Below are positions 1 to 10,402 of a DNA stretch of 64,000 bases, piece after piece. Position 1 is the stretch's first letter. Each line of letters begins with the position of its first letter. Origin of the DNA: Aeromicrobium terrae (lineage in GTDB: Bacteria; Actinomycetota; Actinomycetes; Propionibacteriales; Nocardioidaceae); the NCBI RefSeq assembly GCF_008039565.1, contig NZ_VDUX01000004.1:342568-406567 (forward strand), in the 5' to 3' direction. The notes below the pieces were generated by a model. That model searched no databases. It was not told the origin of the DNA and was given only the letters and a program-made list of their open reading frames with translations. A program made the translations under genes and the position numbers.

Positions 1-1932
<1,932 letters not shown>

Positions 1933-1949
1933 CCGGGCCCACGCTGAGC

Positions 1950-1996
1950 GTGACGTTTTCGCCCGGATTTTCCGAATTTCCGGGCGAAAACGTCAC
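1950..1996. terminator. Bidirectional hairpin between katG and ltp2
   Basis: Perfect 17-bp arms at 1950-1966 and 1980-1996 (18 bp counting an A-T pair at 1967/1979) enclose a short A/T-rich loop. It begins 17 bp after the katG stop and ends 20 bp before the convergent ltp2 stop. The stem ends in T runs or A runs read from either side, as expected for a factor-independent terminator serving both genes. Confidence 0.8.
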
Positions 1997-2016
1997 TGCC
2001 AGCGAGCACGGCCGGC

Positions 2017-3180
2017 CTAGGTGCCGAGGATGAGACCCGACGTGGGGACGCCGGTGCCGGCTGTGACCAAGACATGGCGGGCGCCGGCGACCTGGTTCAC
2101 GGACGTGCCGCGGACCTGGCGGACCGCCTCGGCGATGCCGTTCATGCCGTGGATGTAGGCCTCGCCGAGCTGGCCGCCGTGCGTGTTCAGCGGGAGGCGG
2201 CCACCGATCTCGATGGCGCCGTCGGCGATGAAGTCCTTCGCCTCGCCCGTGGCGCAGAACCCGAGCTCCTCGAGCTGCATGAGGACGTACGGGGTGAAGT
2301 GGTCGTAGAGGACGGCGGTGTCGATGTCGTCGGGCGAGAGGCCGGACTGGCGCCACAGCTCGCGACCGACGACGCCGATCTCGGGGATGCCGAGGTCGTC
2401 GCGGAAGTACGACGTCATCACGAACTGGTCGGGCGCGCTGCCCTGAGCGGCCGCGACGATCGGGACCGCGCCGGCCTTCAGGTCGCGGGCTCGCTCGGTG
2501 GACGTGACGACGATGGCCACGCCACCGTCGCTCTCCTGACAGCAGTCGAGCAGGCGCAGCGGGTCGGCGATCATCCGCGACGACTGGTGGTCCTCCAGCG
2601 TGATCGGCTTCTCGTAGAAGAAGGCGTTCGGGTTGGTGGCAGCGTGTCGGCGGTCGGCCACGGCGACCCGGCCGAAGTCCTCCGACGTCGCGCCGTACTC
2701 GTGCATGTAGCGGCGGGCCTGCATCGCGACGGTCGCGGCCGGCGTCGACAGGCCGTACGGGTAGGTCCAGGCGTTGTCGAGGCCGTTGGTGTTGGCCTGC
2801 GCCGCGGCAGCGCCCTGCACCTGGCCGAACCGGTGGCCGGAGCGCTCGTTGAAGCCGCGGTACGCGACGACGACGTCGGCCACGCCGGTGGCGACGGCCA
2901 TCGCCGCCTGCTGCACCGTGCCGCACGCCGCGCCGCCGCCGTAGTTGATCCGGCTGAAGAACCGCAGCTCGCCCATCCCGAGCTCGCGGGCCAGGGCGAT
3001 CTCCGCGGTGGAGTCCATCGTGAACGTGGTGAGCCCGTCGACGTCCGACGCCTCGAGGCCCGCGTCGGCCAGCGCGGCGAGCGTCGCCTCCGCGGACAAC
3101 TGGAGCTCGGACCGGCCGGACTCCTTGGAGAACTCGGTCGCACCGATGCCGGCGATCGCCGCCACGCCACTGAGGCTCAT
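2017..3180 (-). CDS. ltp2: Thiolase-like lipid-transfer protein, Ltp2-type steroid side-chain aldolase
   Basis: 387 residues, thiolase fold. The C-terminal block NTHGGQLGEAYIHGMNG followed by VTAGTGVPTSGL is typical of the Ltp2 branch, which cleaves the 17-hydroxy steroid side-chain CoA thioester by a retro-aldol reaction instead of thiolysis. In that family the aldolase works as a complex with a DUF35 partner. The ATG overlaps the stop of the upstream DUF35/MaoC fusion by 4 bp (ATGA), so the two are translationally coupled. It is the last gene of a three-gene operon (6646 to 2017). Another SCP2-thiolase role cannot be excluded, but the neighbours favour Ltp2. Confidence 0.85.
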   Translation of the reverse strand: MSLSGVAAIAGIGATEFSKESGRSELQLSAEATLAALADAGLEASDVDGLTTFTMDSTAEIALARELGMGELRFFSRINYGGGAACGTVQQAAMAVATGVADVVVAYRGFNERSGHRFGQVQGAAAAQANTNGLDNAWTYPYGLSTPAATVAMQARRYMHEYGATSEDFGRVAVADRRHAATNPNAFFYEKPITLEDHQSSRMIADPLRLLDCCQESDGGVAIVVTSTERARDLKAGAVPIVAAAQGSAPDQFVMTSYFRDDLGIPEIGVVGRELWRQSGLSPDDIDTAVLYDHFTPYVLMQLEELGFCATGEAKDFIADGAIEIGGRLPLNTHGGQLGEAYIHGMNGIAEAVRQVRGTSVNQVAGARHVLVTAGTGVPTSGLILGT

Positions 3181-4457
3181 CGACGCACCTCCAGCCTGGC
3201 GTTGACGTGGTTGCCGAGCGACACCCGCCCGGTCACGTCGATGGTGGTGACCCCGTCATCCTCGGACACGATCTCACCGGTGAACCGCAGCGTGTCGTAC
3301 GGGTGGGCCGGGGCGCCGAGCCGCAACGCGCACGAGAGCACCTGCGTCTGCGGTCCGGACCAGTCGGTCACGTACCGCTGCACGAGGCCGGTGGTGGTGA
3401 GGATGTTCAGGAAGATGTCCTTGCTGCCGTGCGACTGCGCGAGGTCGCGGTCGTGGTGCACGTCCTGGAAGTCGCGCGTGGCCAGGGCCGTGGAGACCAC
3501 GAGCGTCGGCGTGATGGGCAGCTCCCAGACCGGGAGGTCGGAGGCGGGCTCCGGCTCGGGCTCCGCCGGCGCCGTGCCGACCGGTCGCCACTGAGCGAGG
3601 GTGAGCTCATCGTCGATGCGGTCGAACCAGACCTCCATCGCGTCGCCGATCGCGACGCCGGCCGGGACCTCGCCAACCATCCGGACCCCCTCGTCGAGCT
3701 CGATCAGGGCGATGGTGAGCGGCAGCTGCTTGCCCGGCACCTGCGGGGCGTGGTGCTCCAGGAAGGAGTGGACCGCGCCTCGGCCCGACGCGACGACGTA
3801 GCCGCGGTCCATCGCGTGGCACGACGGGCACACCGGTCCGGGCGGGTGCCGGAGCTCGCCGCACGCGTTGCACTTCTGGATGCGCAGCTCGCCGGCGGCG
3901 GTGCCCTCCCAGAAGAACGCCGAGTCGCGGTTCACCATCGGCCGCACGAGCTTGGTCCGGTCGACGGTCGGCCGCCCGGTGCCCGGCTTGAACTTGAGCA
4001 CCCGGAACAGCATCGTCGCGACCTCTTCACCGTCGACGGTCCAGGTGTTCCGCGTGGTGACGAAGTAGCCCTCGCCGACGCCGGTCTGCTTGGGGCCGAC
4101 GACGTCGTCGAGCCGCGAGCTGATGCTCACCCGCTCGCCGGGGCGCAGGGTGCGGGCATAGGTCTGGTCGCAGTTGGTGCCGAGCACGGACGTGTAGCCG
4201 GCGTCGTCGAGCGCGACCATCGTGTCCCACAGCGGCTCGCCGGGCGGGCGCTCCGCGACGAGGCCGGGCATGGTCCACACCTGCGCCATCGCCGGCGGCG
4301 CCTCGCAGTCCGGACCCGGCTGCCAGCGCGGGTTGGTGTCGCCGATCGCCTCGGCCCAGTGGCGGATCATCGGCTCGTTGACCGGGTCAGCGCCCTCGCG
4401 GGCCTCGGCGTAGCCGCGAGCCTTGATCTCGTCGAACCGTTCTTGCAGGTCGCTCAT
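3177..4457 (-). CDS. MaoC-DUF35-MaoC fusion hydratase (ChsH2-ChsH1 equivalent)
   Basis: 426 residues in three parts. Residues 1-155 form a MaoC-like hot-dog half. Residues about 178-290 form a DUF35 domain with a zinc ribbon (C196, C199, C210, C213) and an OB-fold. Residues about 305-426 form a second hot-dog domain with the dehydratase-type stretch RDFQDVHHD. In mycobacteria ChsH2 (MaoC-like plus DUF35) pairs with a separate ChsH1 to hydrate the unsaturated three-carbon steroid side chain, and the DUF35 part docks on Ltp2. Here both subunits appear fused. It has 4-bp ATGA overlaps with the genes on both sides, which supports a single complex. The specific substrate is inferred from the neighbours. 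Confidence 0.85.
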   Translation of the reverse strand: MSDLQERFDEIKARGYAEAREGADPVNEPMIRHWAEAIGDTNPRWQPGPDCEAPPAMAQVWTMPGLVAERPPGEPLWDTMVALDDAGYTSVLGTNCDQTYARTLRPGERVSISSRLDDVVGPKQTGVGEGYFVTTRNTWTVDGEEVATMLFRVLKFKPGTGRPTVDRTKLVRPMVNRDSAFFWEGTAAGELRIQKCNACGELRHPPGPVCPSCHAMDRGYVVASGRGAVHSFLEHHAPQVPGKQLPLTIALIELDEGVRMVGEVPAGVAIGDAMEVWFDRIDDELTLAQWRPVGTAPAEPEPEPASDLPVWELPITPTLVVSTALATRDFQDVHHDRDLAQSHGSKDIFLNILTTTGLVQRYVTDWSGPQTQVLSCALRLGAPAHPYDTLRFTGEIVSEDDGVTTIDVTGRVSLGNHVNARLEVRR

Positions 4458-6646
4458 CGGGGCACCTTCGGGAGGTCGAGTCCGAACATCGCGATCAGCT
4501 CACGCTGCACCTCGTTGACGCCCCCGCCGAACGTGAGCACGAGGTTCCGCTTGCTGGTGGCGTCGAGGTACTCGGCGAGGCGGCCGGTGGCCGGGTCCGC
4601 CGGGTCGCCGTACGTGGTGACGACGTCGTGCAGCGCCAGGCCGAGCCGCTGCACCTCGTCGCTGGCGAGGACCTTCGACGTCGACGCGTCGGCGACGGCC
4701 TGCCGGGCAGTACTGTCCGCCGCCCGCGGCCCTGCACCCCCGCCGGGTCCACTGCCCGTCGCGACGGACCAGTTCAGCAGCTCGTTGACGCGGAACGCGG
4801 CGGTGACGCGGGCCAGGGTGTCGCGGACCCACGGCACCTCGAGCACCGGCGTGCCGTCGGGCGTGGTGCGGCCGTCGGCCCAAGCGACGACGCGGTCACG
4901 GAGGCCCTCGAGCCGGCCGGCCGGACCGAGCATGACGCGCTCGTGGTTGAGCTGCGTGGTGATCAGCTCCCAGCCACGGTTCTCCTCGCCGACGAGCATG
5001 TCGACGGGCACCCGCACGTCGTTGTAGTACGTGGCGTTGGTGTGGTGGGAGCCGTCGCTGGTGACGATCGGCGTGGACGAGTAGCCGGGGTCGCGGGTGT
5101 CGACGATGAGGATCGAGATGCCGCGGTGCTTGGGGGCGTCGGGGTCGGTGCGCACGGCGAGCCAGACGTAGTCGGCCGCGTGGCCGCCGGTGGTCCACAT
5201 CTTCTGGCCGTTCACGACGTAGTGGTCACCGTCGCGACGGGCCGTGGTGCGCAGCGAGGCGAGGTCGGTGCCGGCGTCCGGCTCGCTGTAGCCGATCGCG
5301 AAGTGCACGTCGCCGGTGACGATGTCCGCGAGGAACATCTCCTTCTGCTTCTCCGTGCCGTACACCTGCAGCGTCGGGCCGACGGTCTGCAGGGTGACGG
5401 CCGGCAGGTGGACGTCCGAGCGCGCGGCCTCGTTCACGAACGCCTGCTGCTCGATGGCGCTGCGGGCCTGGCCGCCGTACTCCTTCGGCCAGCCGACGCC
5501 GAGCCAGCCGTCGGCACCCATCTGCTTGATGATCCGGTGGTAGGCCGGGCCGTGCCGGTCGCTGCGCATCTCGTCCTCGTCCTCGTCGCTGACGAGGGTG
5601 CTGAGGTAGTCGCGCGCCTCCTGCTTGAACGCGCGATGCTCCTCGGGGAGCTCGGCGTTCTTGCCGGCGGTCTCCGTGATCGGCACCGCGCCGATGGCGG
5701 TCGGCCCGCCGAGGTGACGGGTGACGTCGCGGACGCCGGCGAAGTACGCGGCCATCGAGTAGGTGATGTCGACGCCCATGCCGCCGTGCAGGTGCTGGCA
5801 GGTCTGCATCGCGGTGGACGCGCGCTCGGTGAACCAGTGGGCGGCGACGGCGAGGTCGTCGTCGGCCGGGTCGCCGGCGTCGAGGCGGCGGGCCACCTCG
5901 GCCGCGGTGAGCGTGACCGTCCGCGACACGATGTAGACGTCGGCGATCTGCTGCGCGACGGCCTGGAACTCGGCCAGCGAGCGACCGAACTGCTTGCGGT
6001 CACGGACGTAGCCGGCGGTCAGGTCGCGGGCGCCCTCGACCAGACCCGCTCCCCAGGCCGCGAGCCCGGCGGTGGCGTGGCTGCGGACGACGTCGGCGTC
6101 CAGCTCCCCGAGCGCCGGCGCGTTCTCGAACGTGTAGGTGGCCTCGGTCGTCCCGCGCGACGTCGCGGTCTCGACGCGAGAGACGCCCGGACCATCCACG
6201 TCAACCAAGGCAACGGTCCTTGAGCCTGTCGAAAGGTCGGTGCCCGACACCAGGAGCACGGTCGGACCGTCCAGCACCGGCACCCCGATCGCTGTGCCGC
6301 TGACGCCGGAGCCGTCGACGGTCGCGTCGGTCCGCAGCGCCGGCGAGAGGAACAGCTCCCCCGCCACGATCTTCGGGACCAGCTCGCTCTGCAGCGCGTC
6401 GGAGCCGGAGCGGACGAGCGGGAGCAGCCCGCACGCGAGCGTCTCCCAGACCGGCAGATCGGCGGCGCGGCGTCCGACCTCGTGCAGCAGCACGCCGACC
6501 TCGGTCATGCCGAGACCCTCGCCGCCGTGTGCCTCCGGAGCGGCCAGGGCGAGCAGCCCGGACTCCTGCAGCGCGCCCCAGGAGCCGTCGCCGCGGTCGA
6601 GCACGTCGCCGATGACGGACCGCACCTCGTCGAGCAGCGAGTCCAC
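4454..6646 (-). CDS. Fused double acyl-CoA dehydrogenase (ChsE1-ChsE2-like)
   Basis: 730 residues made of two complete acyl-CoA dehydrogenase units: residues 1 to about 325, with RKQFGRSLAEFQA and CQHLHGGMG, and about 345 to 730, with YSEPDAGTDLASL and NGQKMWTTGG. Mycobacterial steroid degraders use a heterotetramer of two ACADs (FadE28/FadE29) to unsaturate the C3 side chain before ChsH hydrates it. The order ACAD, hydratase, aldolase in this operon matches those three reactions. The GTG start is supported by AGGAGGA seven bases upstream. A palindromic-repeat half-site lies inside the N-terminal unit (6214-6237). Assignment to ChsE1/E2 instead of another fused FadE rests on context. Confidence 0.85.
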   Translation of the reverse strand: MDSLLDEVRSVIGDVLDRGDGSWGALQESGLLALAAPEAHGGEGLGMTEVGVLLHEVGRRAADLPVWETLACGLLPLVRSGSDALQSELVPKIVAGELFLSPALRTDATVDGSGVSGTAIGVPVLDGPTVLLVSGTDLSTGSRTVALVDVDGPGVSRVETATSRGTTEATYTFENAPALGELDADVVRSHATAGLAAWGAGLVEGARDLTAGYVRDRKQFGRSLAEFQAVAQQIADVYIVSRTVTLTAAEVARRLDAGDPADDDLAVAAHWFTERASTAMQTCQHLHGGMGVDITYSMAAYFAGVRDVTRHLGGPTAIGAVPITETAGKNAELPEEHRAFKQEARDYLSTLVSDEDEDEMRSDRHGPAYHRIIKQMGADGWLGVGWPKEYGGQARSAIEQQAFVNEAARSDVHLPAVTLQTVGPTLQVYGTEKQKEMFLADIVTGDVHFAIGYSEPDAGTDLASLRTTARRDGDHYVVNGQKMWTTGGHAADYVWLAVRTDPDAPKHRGISILIVDTRDPGYSSTPIVTSDGSHHTNATYYNDVRVPVDMLVGEENRGWELITTQLNHERVMLGPAGRLEGLRDRVVAWADGRTTPDGTPVLEVPWVRDTLARVTAAFRVNELLNWSVATGSGPGGGAGPRAADSTARQAVADASTSKVLASDEVQRLGLALHDVVTTYGDPADPATGRLAEYLDATSKRNLVLTFGGGVNEVQRELIAMFGLDLPKVPR
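6214..6237. repeat. Repeat half-site inside the ACAD fusion gene
   Basis: The sequence matches one arm of the TTTCGACAAGCTCAA repeat family seen at 22778-22843 and 53696-53738, with one change (GGC for AGC). It reads in frame on the minus strand as DLSTGSRT between two beta strands of the N-terminal ACAD unit, and the reading frame is intact. Confidence 0.6.
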
Positions 6647-6685
6647 GACATTCCTCCTAGAAGCTGGCAGGCACTCCGCCGAAAC

Positions 6686-6699
6686 TATAACGTGTTCTA
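6686..6699. promoter_or_regulatory. KstR-type operator, site 1
   Basis: TATAACGTGTTCTA fits TNNAACNNGTTNNA at every fixed position. It lies between the side-chain operon (minus) and the alpha/beta hydrolase (plus), and its last base directly precedes the GTG of the hydrolase. The left half doubles as a plausible -10 (TATAAC) for a leaderless transcript of the hydrolase, so repressor binding would block it directly. Confidence 0.85.
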
Positions 6700-7590
6700 G
6701 TGACCTTCCGACGGTTCGTGCCGGACCTCCCCTCGGTCGACCTGCCCGAGGGCGAGTGGTTCGAGCTCCCTCGCCGGGGCCGGACCTGGCTCACCGACGT
6801 GCCCGGGCCGACGCCCGACGCTCCCACGATCGTGCTCCTGCACGCGGTCGGTTGCACGGGTCAGCTGACCTGGTTCCCGTCGATCCCGCGGCTCGCCGAG
6901 CGCTACCGGGTCATCACGTTCGACCAGCGGTGGCACGGCCGCGGCATCACGTCGGAGCGGTTCCTGGTGTCCGACTGCGCCGACGACGTCGCCGCGCTCG
7001 TCGACCACCTCGGACTCGACCGGCCGATGGTCGCCGGCTACTCGATGGGGTCGGTCGTCGCTCAGCGCGTCTGGCGCCAGCACCCCGACGCCGTCGGCGG
7101 CCTCGTGCTCGCCGCCAGCACCGCGCACTTCCGCACCAACGGACGCGAGCGGCTGTTCCACGCCGGCATGGAGATCGGCATGGGCCTCACCGCGACGCTC
7201 TCGCGCTCGCGCACCGTCAACCGGGCGAGCGCCGCGGCCGTGGAGGCCATCGACGGCGACCGGTCCGACACCGCGCGCTGGGCGATGAACCAGTGGCGCG
7301 AGACCAGCCCGTGGGCGATCGGCCAGGCCGTCGCGTCGCTCGGCCGACACCATTCCACGCCCTGGCTCGGGCAGATCGACGTCCCGACCGCCGTCGTGGT
7401 CACCACCCGCGACCGCGTCGTCCCGCCGGAGCGTCAGCGCGAGCTCGCCGCCCGCATCCCCGGCGCCACCGTGCACGAGGCGCTCTGCGGCCACGCCGGC
7501 TGCGTCATGGAGCACCAGGCGTTCGTGCCGGCGTTCCTCGAGGCCGTCCACGCCACCAACGCACGCATGCGCGACCGACAGCTCGCCTGA
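6700..7590 (+). CDS. Alpha/beta hydrolase, KstR-controlled
   Basis: 296 residues with an alpha/beta hydrolase fold: an LLHAVGCTG oxyanion region, the nucleophile elbow GYSMGS (Ser115), and a C-terminal histidine in LCGHAG. The GTG start has no ribosome-binding site and sits 8 nt after a TATAAC box, so the mRNA is probably leaderless. Its position behind a KstR operator suggests a role on steroid or acyl esters, lactones or CoA intermediates. The substrate is unknown. The 3' end meets the WS/DGAT gene across a palindromic repeat. Confidence 0.85.
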   Translation: MTFRRFVPDLPSVDLPEGEWFELPRRGRTWLTDVPGPTPDAPTIVLLHAVGCTGQLTWFPSIPRLAERYRVITFDQRWHGRGITSERFLVSDCADDVAALVDHLGLDRPMVAGYSMGSVVAQRVWRQHPDAVGGLVLAASTAHFRTNGRERLFHAGMEIGMGLTATLSRSRTVNRASAAAVEAIDGDRSDTARWAMNQWRETSPWAIGQAVASLGRHHSTPWLGQIDVPTAVVVTTRDRVVPPERQRELAARIPGATVHEALCGHAGCVMEHQAFVPAFLEAVHATNARMRDRQLA

Positions 7591-7685
7591 GGTGGTCTCG
7601 ATACACCCCACTCGCTGGCGCTCGCGGGGCACTCGACCACCGGTGGTCGAGTAGGCCCGAGGAACGAGGGCCGTATCGAGACCAC
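7591..7685. repeat. REP-like doublet between convergent stop codons
   Basis: Two back-to-back hairpins. The outer arms GTGGTCTCGATAC (7592-7604) and GTATCGAGACCAC (7673-7685) are perfect, and a perfect 22-nt palindrome (7631-7652) lies between them. The element fills the whole space between the hydrolase TGA (7588-7590) and the WS/DGAT stop (7686-7688). It belongs to the GGTGGTC...GACCACC family also present near 46.0, 53.7, 63.3 and 63.7 kb. Confidence 0.85.
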
Positions 7686-9092
7686 TCAGGCGTCGAGGAC
7701 GGCGGCCTTCATCGCCTTGAGCTCGTCGGGGAAGGCGTCGACGAGGTCCCAGACGCGGGGCATGAGCTCGCTGCAGGCGATGGCGCCGATGTGGATCTCG
7801 CCGTTGTTGCTCATGACGGTGATGTTCAGGCCGGCACCGTGGAAGATCGGGCCGAGCGGGTAGAGGGCGTCGATGCGCGCGCCCATGAAGTACAGCGGCA
7901 CCGGCGGGCCCGGCACGTTGGAGATCACGAGGTTGTGGATCACCGGGGCGCGCTCGGCGAGGCGGAGGTCCGAGACCATGCGGACCGCCAGGCCGAACGT
8001 CCGCGGCGCGGCGAACTCGGCCCACTCCTGGAGGGTGTCGGCCGGCACCGCCTTGTGGTGCTCCTTGGCGTTCGCGTTGGCGACGGACATCTGGGTGATC
8101 CGCTCGCGCGGGTCCTCGACGTCGGTGCCGAGCCGGCAGAACATCGACGACACCTTGTTGCGGCCGGAGCGCTTGGACTCGCTGTGCACCGAGACCGGCA
8201 CGCTGGCGAGCAGTGACGAGTCGGGCAGCTCGCCGCGCTCCTCGAGGTAACGACGCAGCGCGCCACCGCTGAGGGCCAGCACCACGTCGTTGACGGTGGC
8301 GCCCGGAACGGCGTTCTTGATCGCCTTGATGTCGTCGAGCGAGATGTCGGTGAACGCGATGGAGCGGTGGCCGGTGATGGTGCCGTTGAACGACGTGCGC
8401 GGCGCGGTGAGCGGGGCGGCCATCGCCGTGCCCTGACGCGCGCGCCGGCCGGTCTCGACCAGGGTGCGGACGGTGGGCGTGACGAGGCGGGCCAGCTGCC
8501 ACGGCTTGGCCACCGTGGACACGACGCCGCGGCCGAAGAGCTCCCAGTCGCCCGGCACGCGCTGCTGCTGCACCAGGGCGCCCGGGGCGTCGGCGCTGTC
8601 GAGCGGCGGCGCGTCGGGCTCGAGGCTGCAGAGGTACGAGATCATGTTGGAGCCCGAGACGCCGTCGACCGACGCGTGGTGCATCTTCGAGAACACCGCG
8701 ATCCGGCCGTCGGCCAGGCCCTCGATCACGTGCATCTCCCAGAGCGGGCGGCTCCGGTCGAGCGGGATGCCGGCGAGGTGGCCGGCCACCTCCGACAGCT
8801 CGCGCTCTCCCCCGGGCGCCGGCACCTCGAGCCGGTGGACGTGCCGGTCGATGTCGAACTCCTCGTCGACCACCCAGAGCGGGAAGTCGATGCCACCGGG
8901 CACGGTCTTGAGCTTGCGGTTGAACATCGGGACGTCGGAGACGCGGCGCGACAGCTCCTTCTTGAACGAGCCGAAGTCGTAGCCGCCGGGGATGGTCGCG
9001 GGATCGACGACGATCAGCCCGCACACGTGCATGAGCTGGGCGCCGCTCTCCAGGTACAGGAAGCTGGCGTCCAGACCGCTGAGTCGATCCAT
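7686..9092 (-). CDS. Wax ester synthase / diacylglycerol acyltransferase (WS/DGAT)
   Basis: 468 residues. The N-terminal WES acyltransferase domain has the catalytic HHASVDG at residues 138-144, and the C-terminal WS/DGAT domain is complete. The family esterifies diacylglycerol or fatty alcohols with acyl-CoA and makes storage triacylglycerol or wax at the membrane. Promoter: TAGGAT (complement of 9100-9105) lies 7 nt before the ATG, so a leaderless mRNA is likely, and the KstR site at 9112-9125 lies just upstream of that box. The control suggests that lipid storage is tied to steroid-derived propionyl- and acetyl-CoA, which is inference. Confidence 0.93.
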   Translation of the reverse strand: MDRLSGLDASFLYLESGAQLMHVCGLIVVDPATIPGGYDFGSFKKELSRRVSDVPMFNRKLKTVPGGIDFPLWVVDEEFDIDRHVHRLEVPAPGGERELSEVAGHLAGIPLDRSRPLWEMHVIEGLADGRIAVFSKMHHASVDGVSGSNMISYLCSLEPDAPPLDSADAPGALVQQQRVPGDWELFGRGVVSTVAKPWQLARLVTPTVRTLVETGRRARQGTAMAAPLTAPRTSFNGTITGHRSIAFTDISLDDIKAIKNAVPGATVNDVVLALSGGALRRYLEERGELPDSSLLASVPVSVHSESKRSGRNKVSSMFCRLGTDVEDPRERITQMSVANANAKEHHKAVPADTLQEWAEFAAPRTFGLAVRMVSDLRLAERAPVIHNLVISNVPGPPVPLYFMGARIDALYPLGPIFHGAGLNITVMSNNGEIHIGAIACSELMPRVWDLVDAFPDELKAMKAAVLDA

Positions 9093-9111
9093 GGCCGGTA
9101 TCCTAGCGTTT

Positions 9112-9125
9112 TAGAACGTGTTCTA
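9112..9125. promoter_or_regulatory. KstR-type operator, site 2
   Basis: TAGAACGTGTTCTA is a perfect palindrome and fits TNNAACNNGTTNNA exactly. It lies in the 62-bp divergent region between the WS/DGAT gene and the esterase-like gene at 9155, so it could repress both. Confidence 0.9.
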
Positions 9126-9154
9126 CTAATGCGGAAACCGTCGGAGGGACGCCC

Positions 9155-10402
9155 ATGTCAGCCGGGTTCAGGCGCCGTCAGATCGCTCTCGCGGCGCTGG
9201 CGTTCAACGCGATCCGGCCGCCCAAGAACCCCTGGGCCGGCATCCCCGGGTTCGCCCTCGGCTGGCCCACCAGCGAGCTCGCGCCGCACCTGCTCACCGC
9301 CGGCCTGGCCGACACCGCCGCCGAGCTCCTGCTGCGGAAGGACCGCTCCAAGCTGGGCCTGCTCGCCGCCGCCGCGGCCGCCGGGATGCTCAGCCACTCG
9401 ATCGCCCGCTCCCGCCGCACCGGCACCGAGCTCGACGAGGCCCTGCGCGAGAGCATCGGCGAGAACTACCTCGAGACCCTCGACCTGGCCGGCCCGCTCG
9501 ACCTGCGCGTGCCCCGCGGCTCCGTCGCTCGGCCGTTCCACCTACGTCGGCGCGACGTCGGGTGGATCCGCAACGTCCAGTACGTCGAGGGCGGGCGCCG
9601 CGCCCGGCTCGACATCTACCGGCCCAAGGACCGCGACCTCACGAACGCGCCCGTCCTGCTCCAGATCCACGGCGGGGCCTGGACGATCGGCGCCAAGGAG
9701 GAGCAGGGCCTGATCCTGATGAACCGCCTGGCCCAGCAGGGCTGGGTGTGCGTCGCCTCCAACTACCGGCTCGCGCCCAAGCACCGGTGGCCGACGCAGA
9801 TCGTCGACGTGAAGCGGGCCGTCGCGTGGATCCACGAGAACATCGCCGACTACGGCGGCGACCCGTCGTACCTGGCCATCACCGGCGGCTCAGCGGGCGG
9901 ACACCTGTCCGCGCTCGCCGCGCTCACCCCGAACCTGAAGGATTACCAGCCCGGGTTCGAGGACGCCGACACGTCGGTCGACGCCTGCGTCCCGTTCTAC
10001 GGCGTCTACGACGTCGCCGGCCTGACCGGACCGATGTCCGTCGAGATGCGCGACCGTTTCATCGCGCCGTGGGTGTTCAAGAAGAGTGCTCAGGACGCGA
10101 TGGACGAGTTCGTGCAGGCGTCGCCGATCGCGCAGGTCGACGAGCACGCGCCCGACTTCTTCGTCATCCACGGCGCGAACGACACGTTGGCCCCCGTGCA
10201 GCAGGCCCGCGACTTCGTCGAGGCGCTTCGCAAGAAGTCAGCGGCGACGGTCACGTACGCCGAGCTGCCCGGCGCGCAGCACGCGTTCGAGGTGTTCTCG
10301 TCCTACCGCAGCCAGCACGCCACCGGCGCCGCGCAGCGCTGGCTGCAGTGGCACCGGGCCCGGTGGGCTCAGGCCCAGACCGACGCGACGTCACGTCGGT
10401 AG
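9155..10402 (+). CDS. Alpha/beta hydrolase fold-3 esterase (HSL/LipC-like)
   Basis: 415 residues. A hydrophobic N-terminal region (about 1-90) precedes a hormone-sensitive-lipase-type hydrolase with HGGAW at 172-176 and nucleophile elbow GGSAGG (Ser246). The acid and the histidine are plausible in the C-terminal IHGANDTLAP and AQHAFE stretches. The ATG has GGAGGGACGCCC before it. Behind KstR site 2, it probably hydrolyses a lipid or steryl ester, but the substrate is not shown by the sequence. Its 3' end overlaps the convergent hemerythrin gene by 34 bp. Confidence 0.88.
   Translation: MSAGFRRRQIALAALAFNAIRPPKNPWAGIPGFALGWPTSELAPHLLTAGLADTAAELLLRKDRSKLGLLAAAAAAGMLSHSIARSRRTGTELDEALRESIGENYLETLDLAGPLDLRVPRGSVARPFHLRRRDVGWIRNVQYVEGGRRARLDIYRPKDRDLTNAPVLLQIHGGAWTIGAKEEQGLILMNRLAQQGWVCVASNYRLAPKHRWPTQIVDVKRAVAWIHENIADYGGDPSYLAITGGSAGGHLSALAALTPNLKDYQPGFEDADTSVDACVPFYGVYDVAGLTGPMSVEMRDRFIAPWVFKKSAQDAMDEFVQASPIAQVDEHAPDFFVIHGANDTLAPVQQARDFVEALRKKSAATVTYAELPGAQHAFEVFSSYRSQHATGAAQRWLQWHRARWAQAQTDATSRR

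Noticed and set aside
2074..3594. Long plus-strand open frame opposite ltp2
   Set aside because: Arg/Val/Gly-rich shadow of a recognised thiolase gene, a usual effect of high G+C; no start signal or family.
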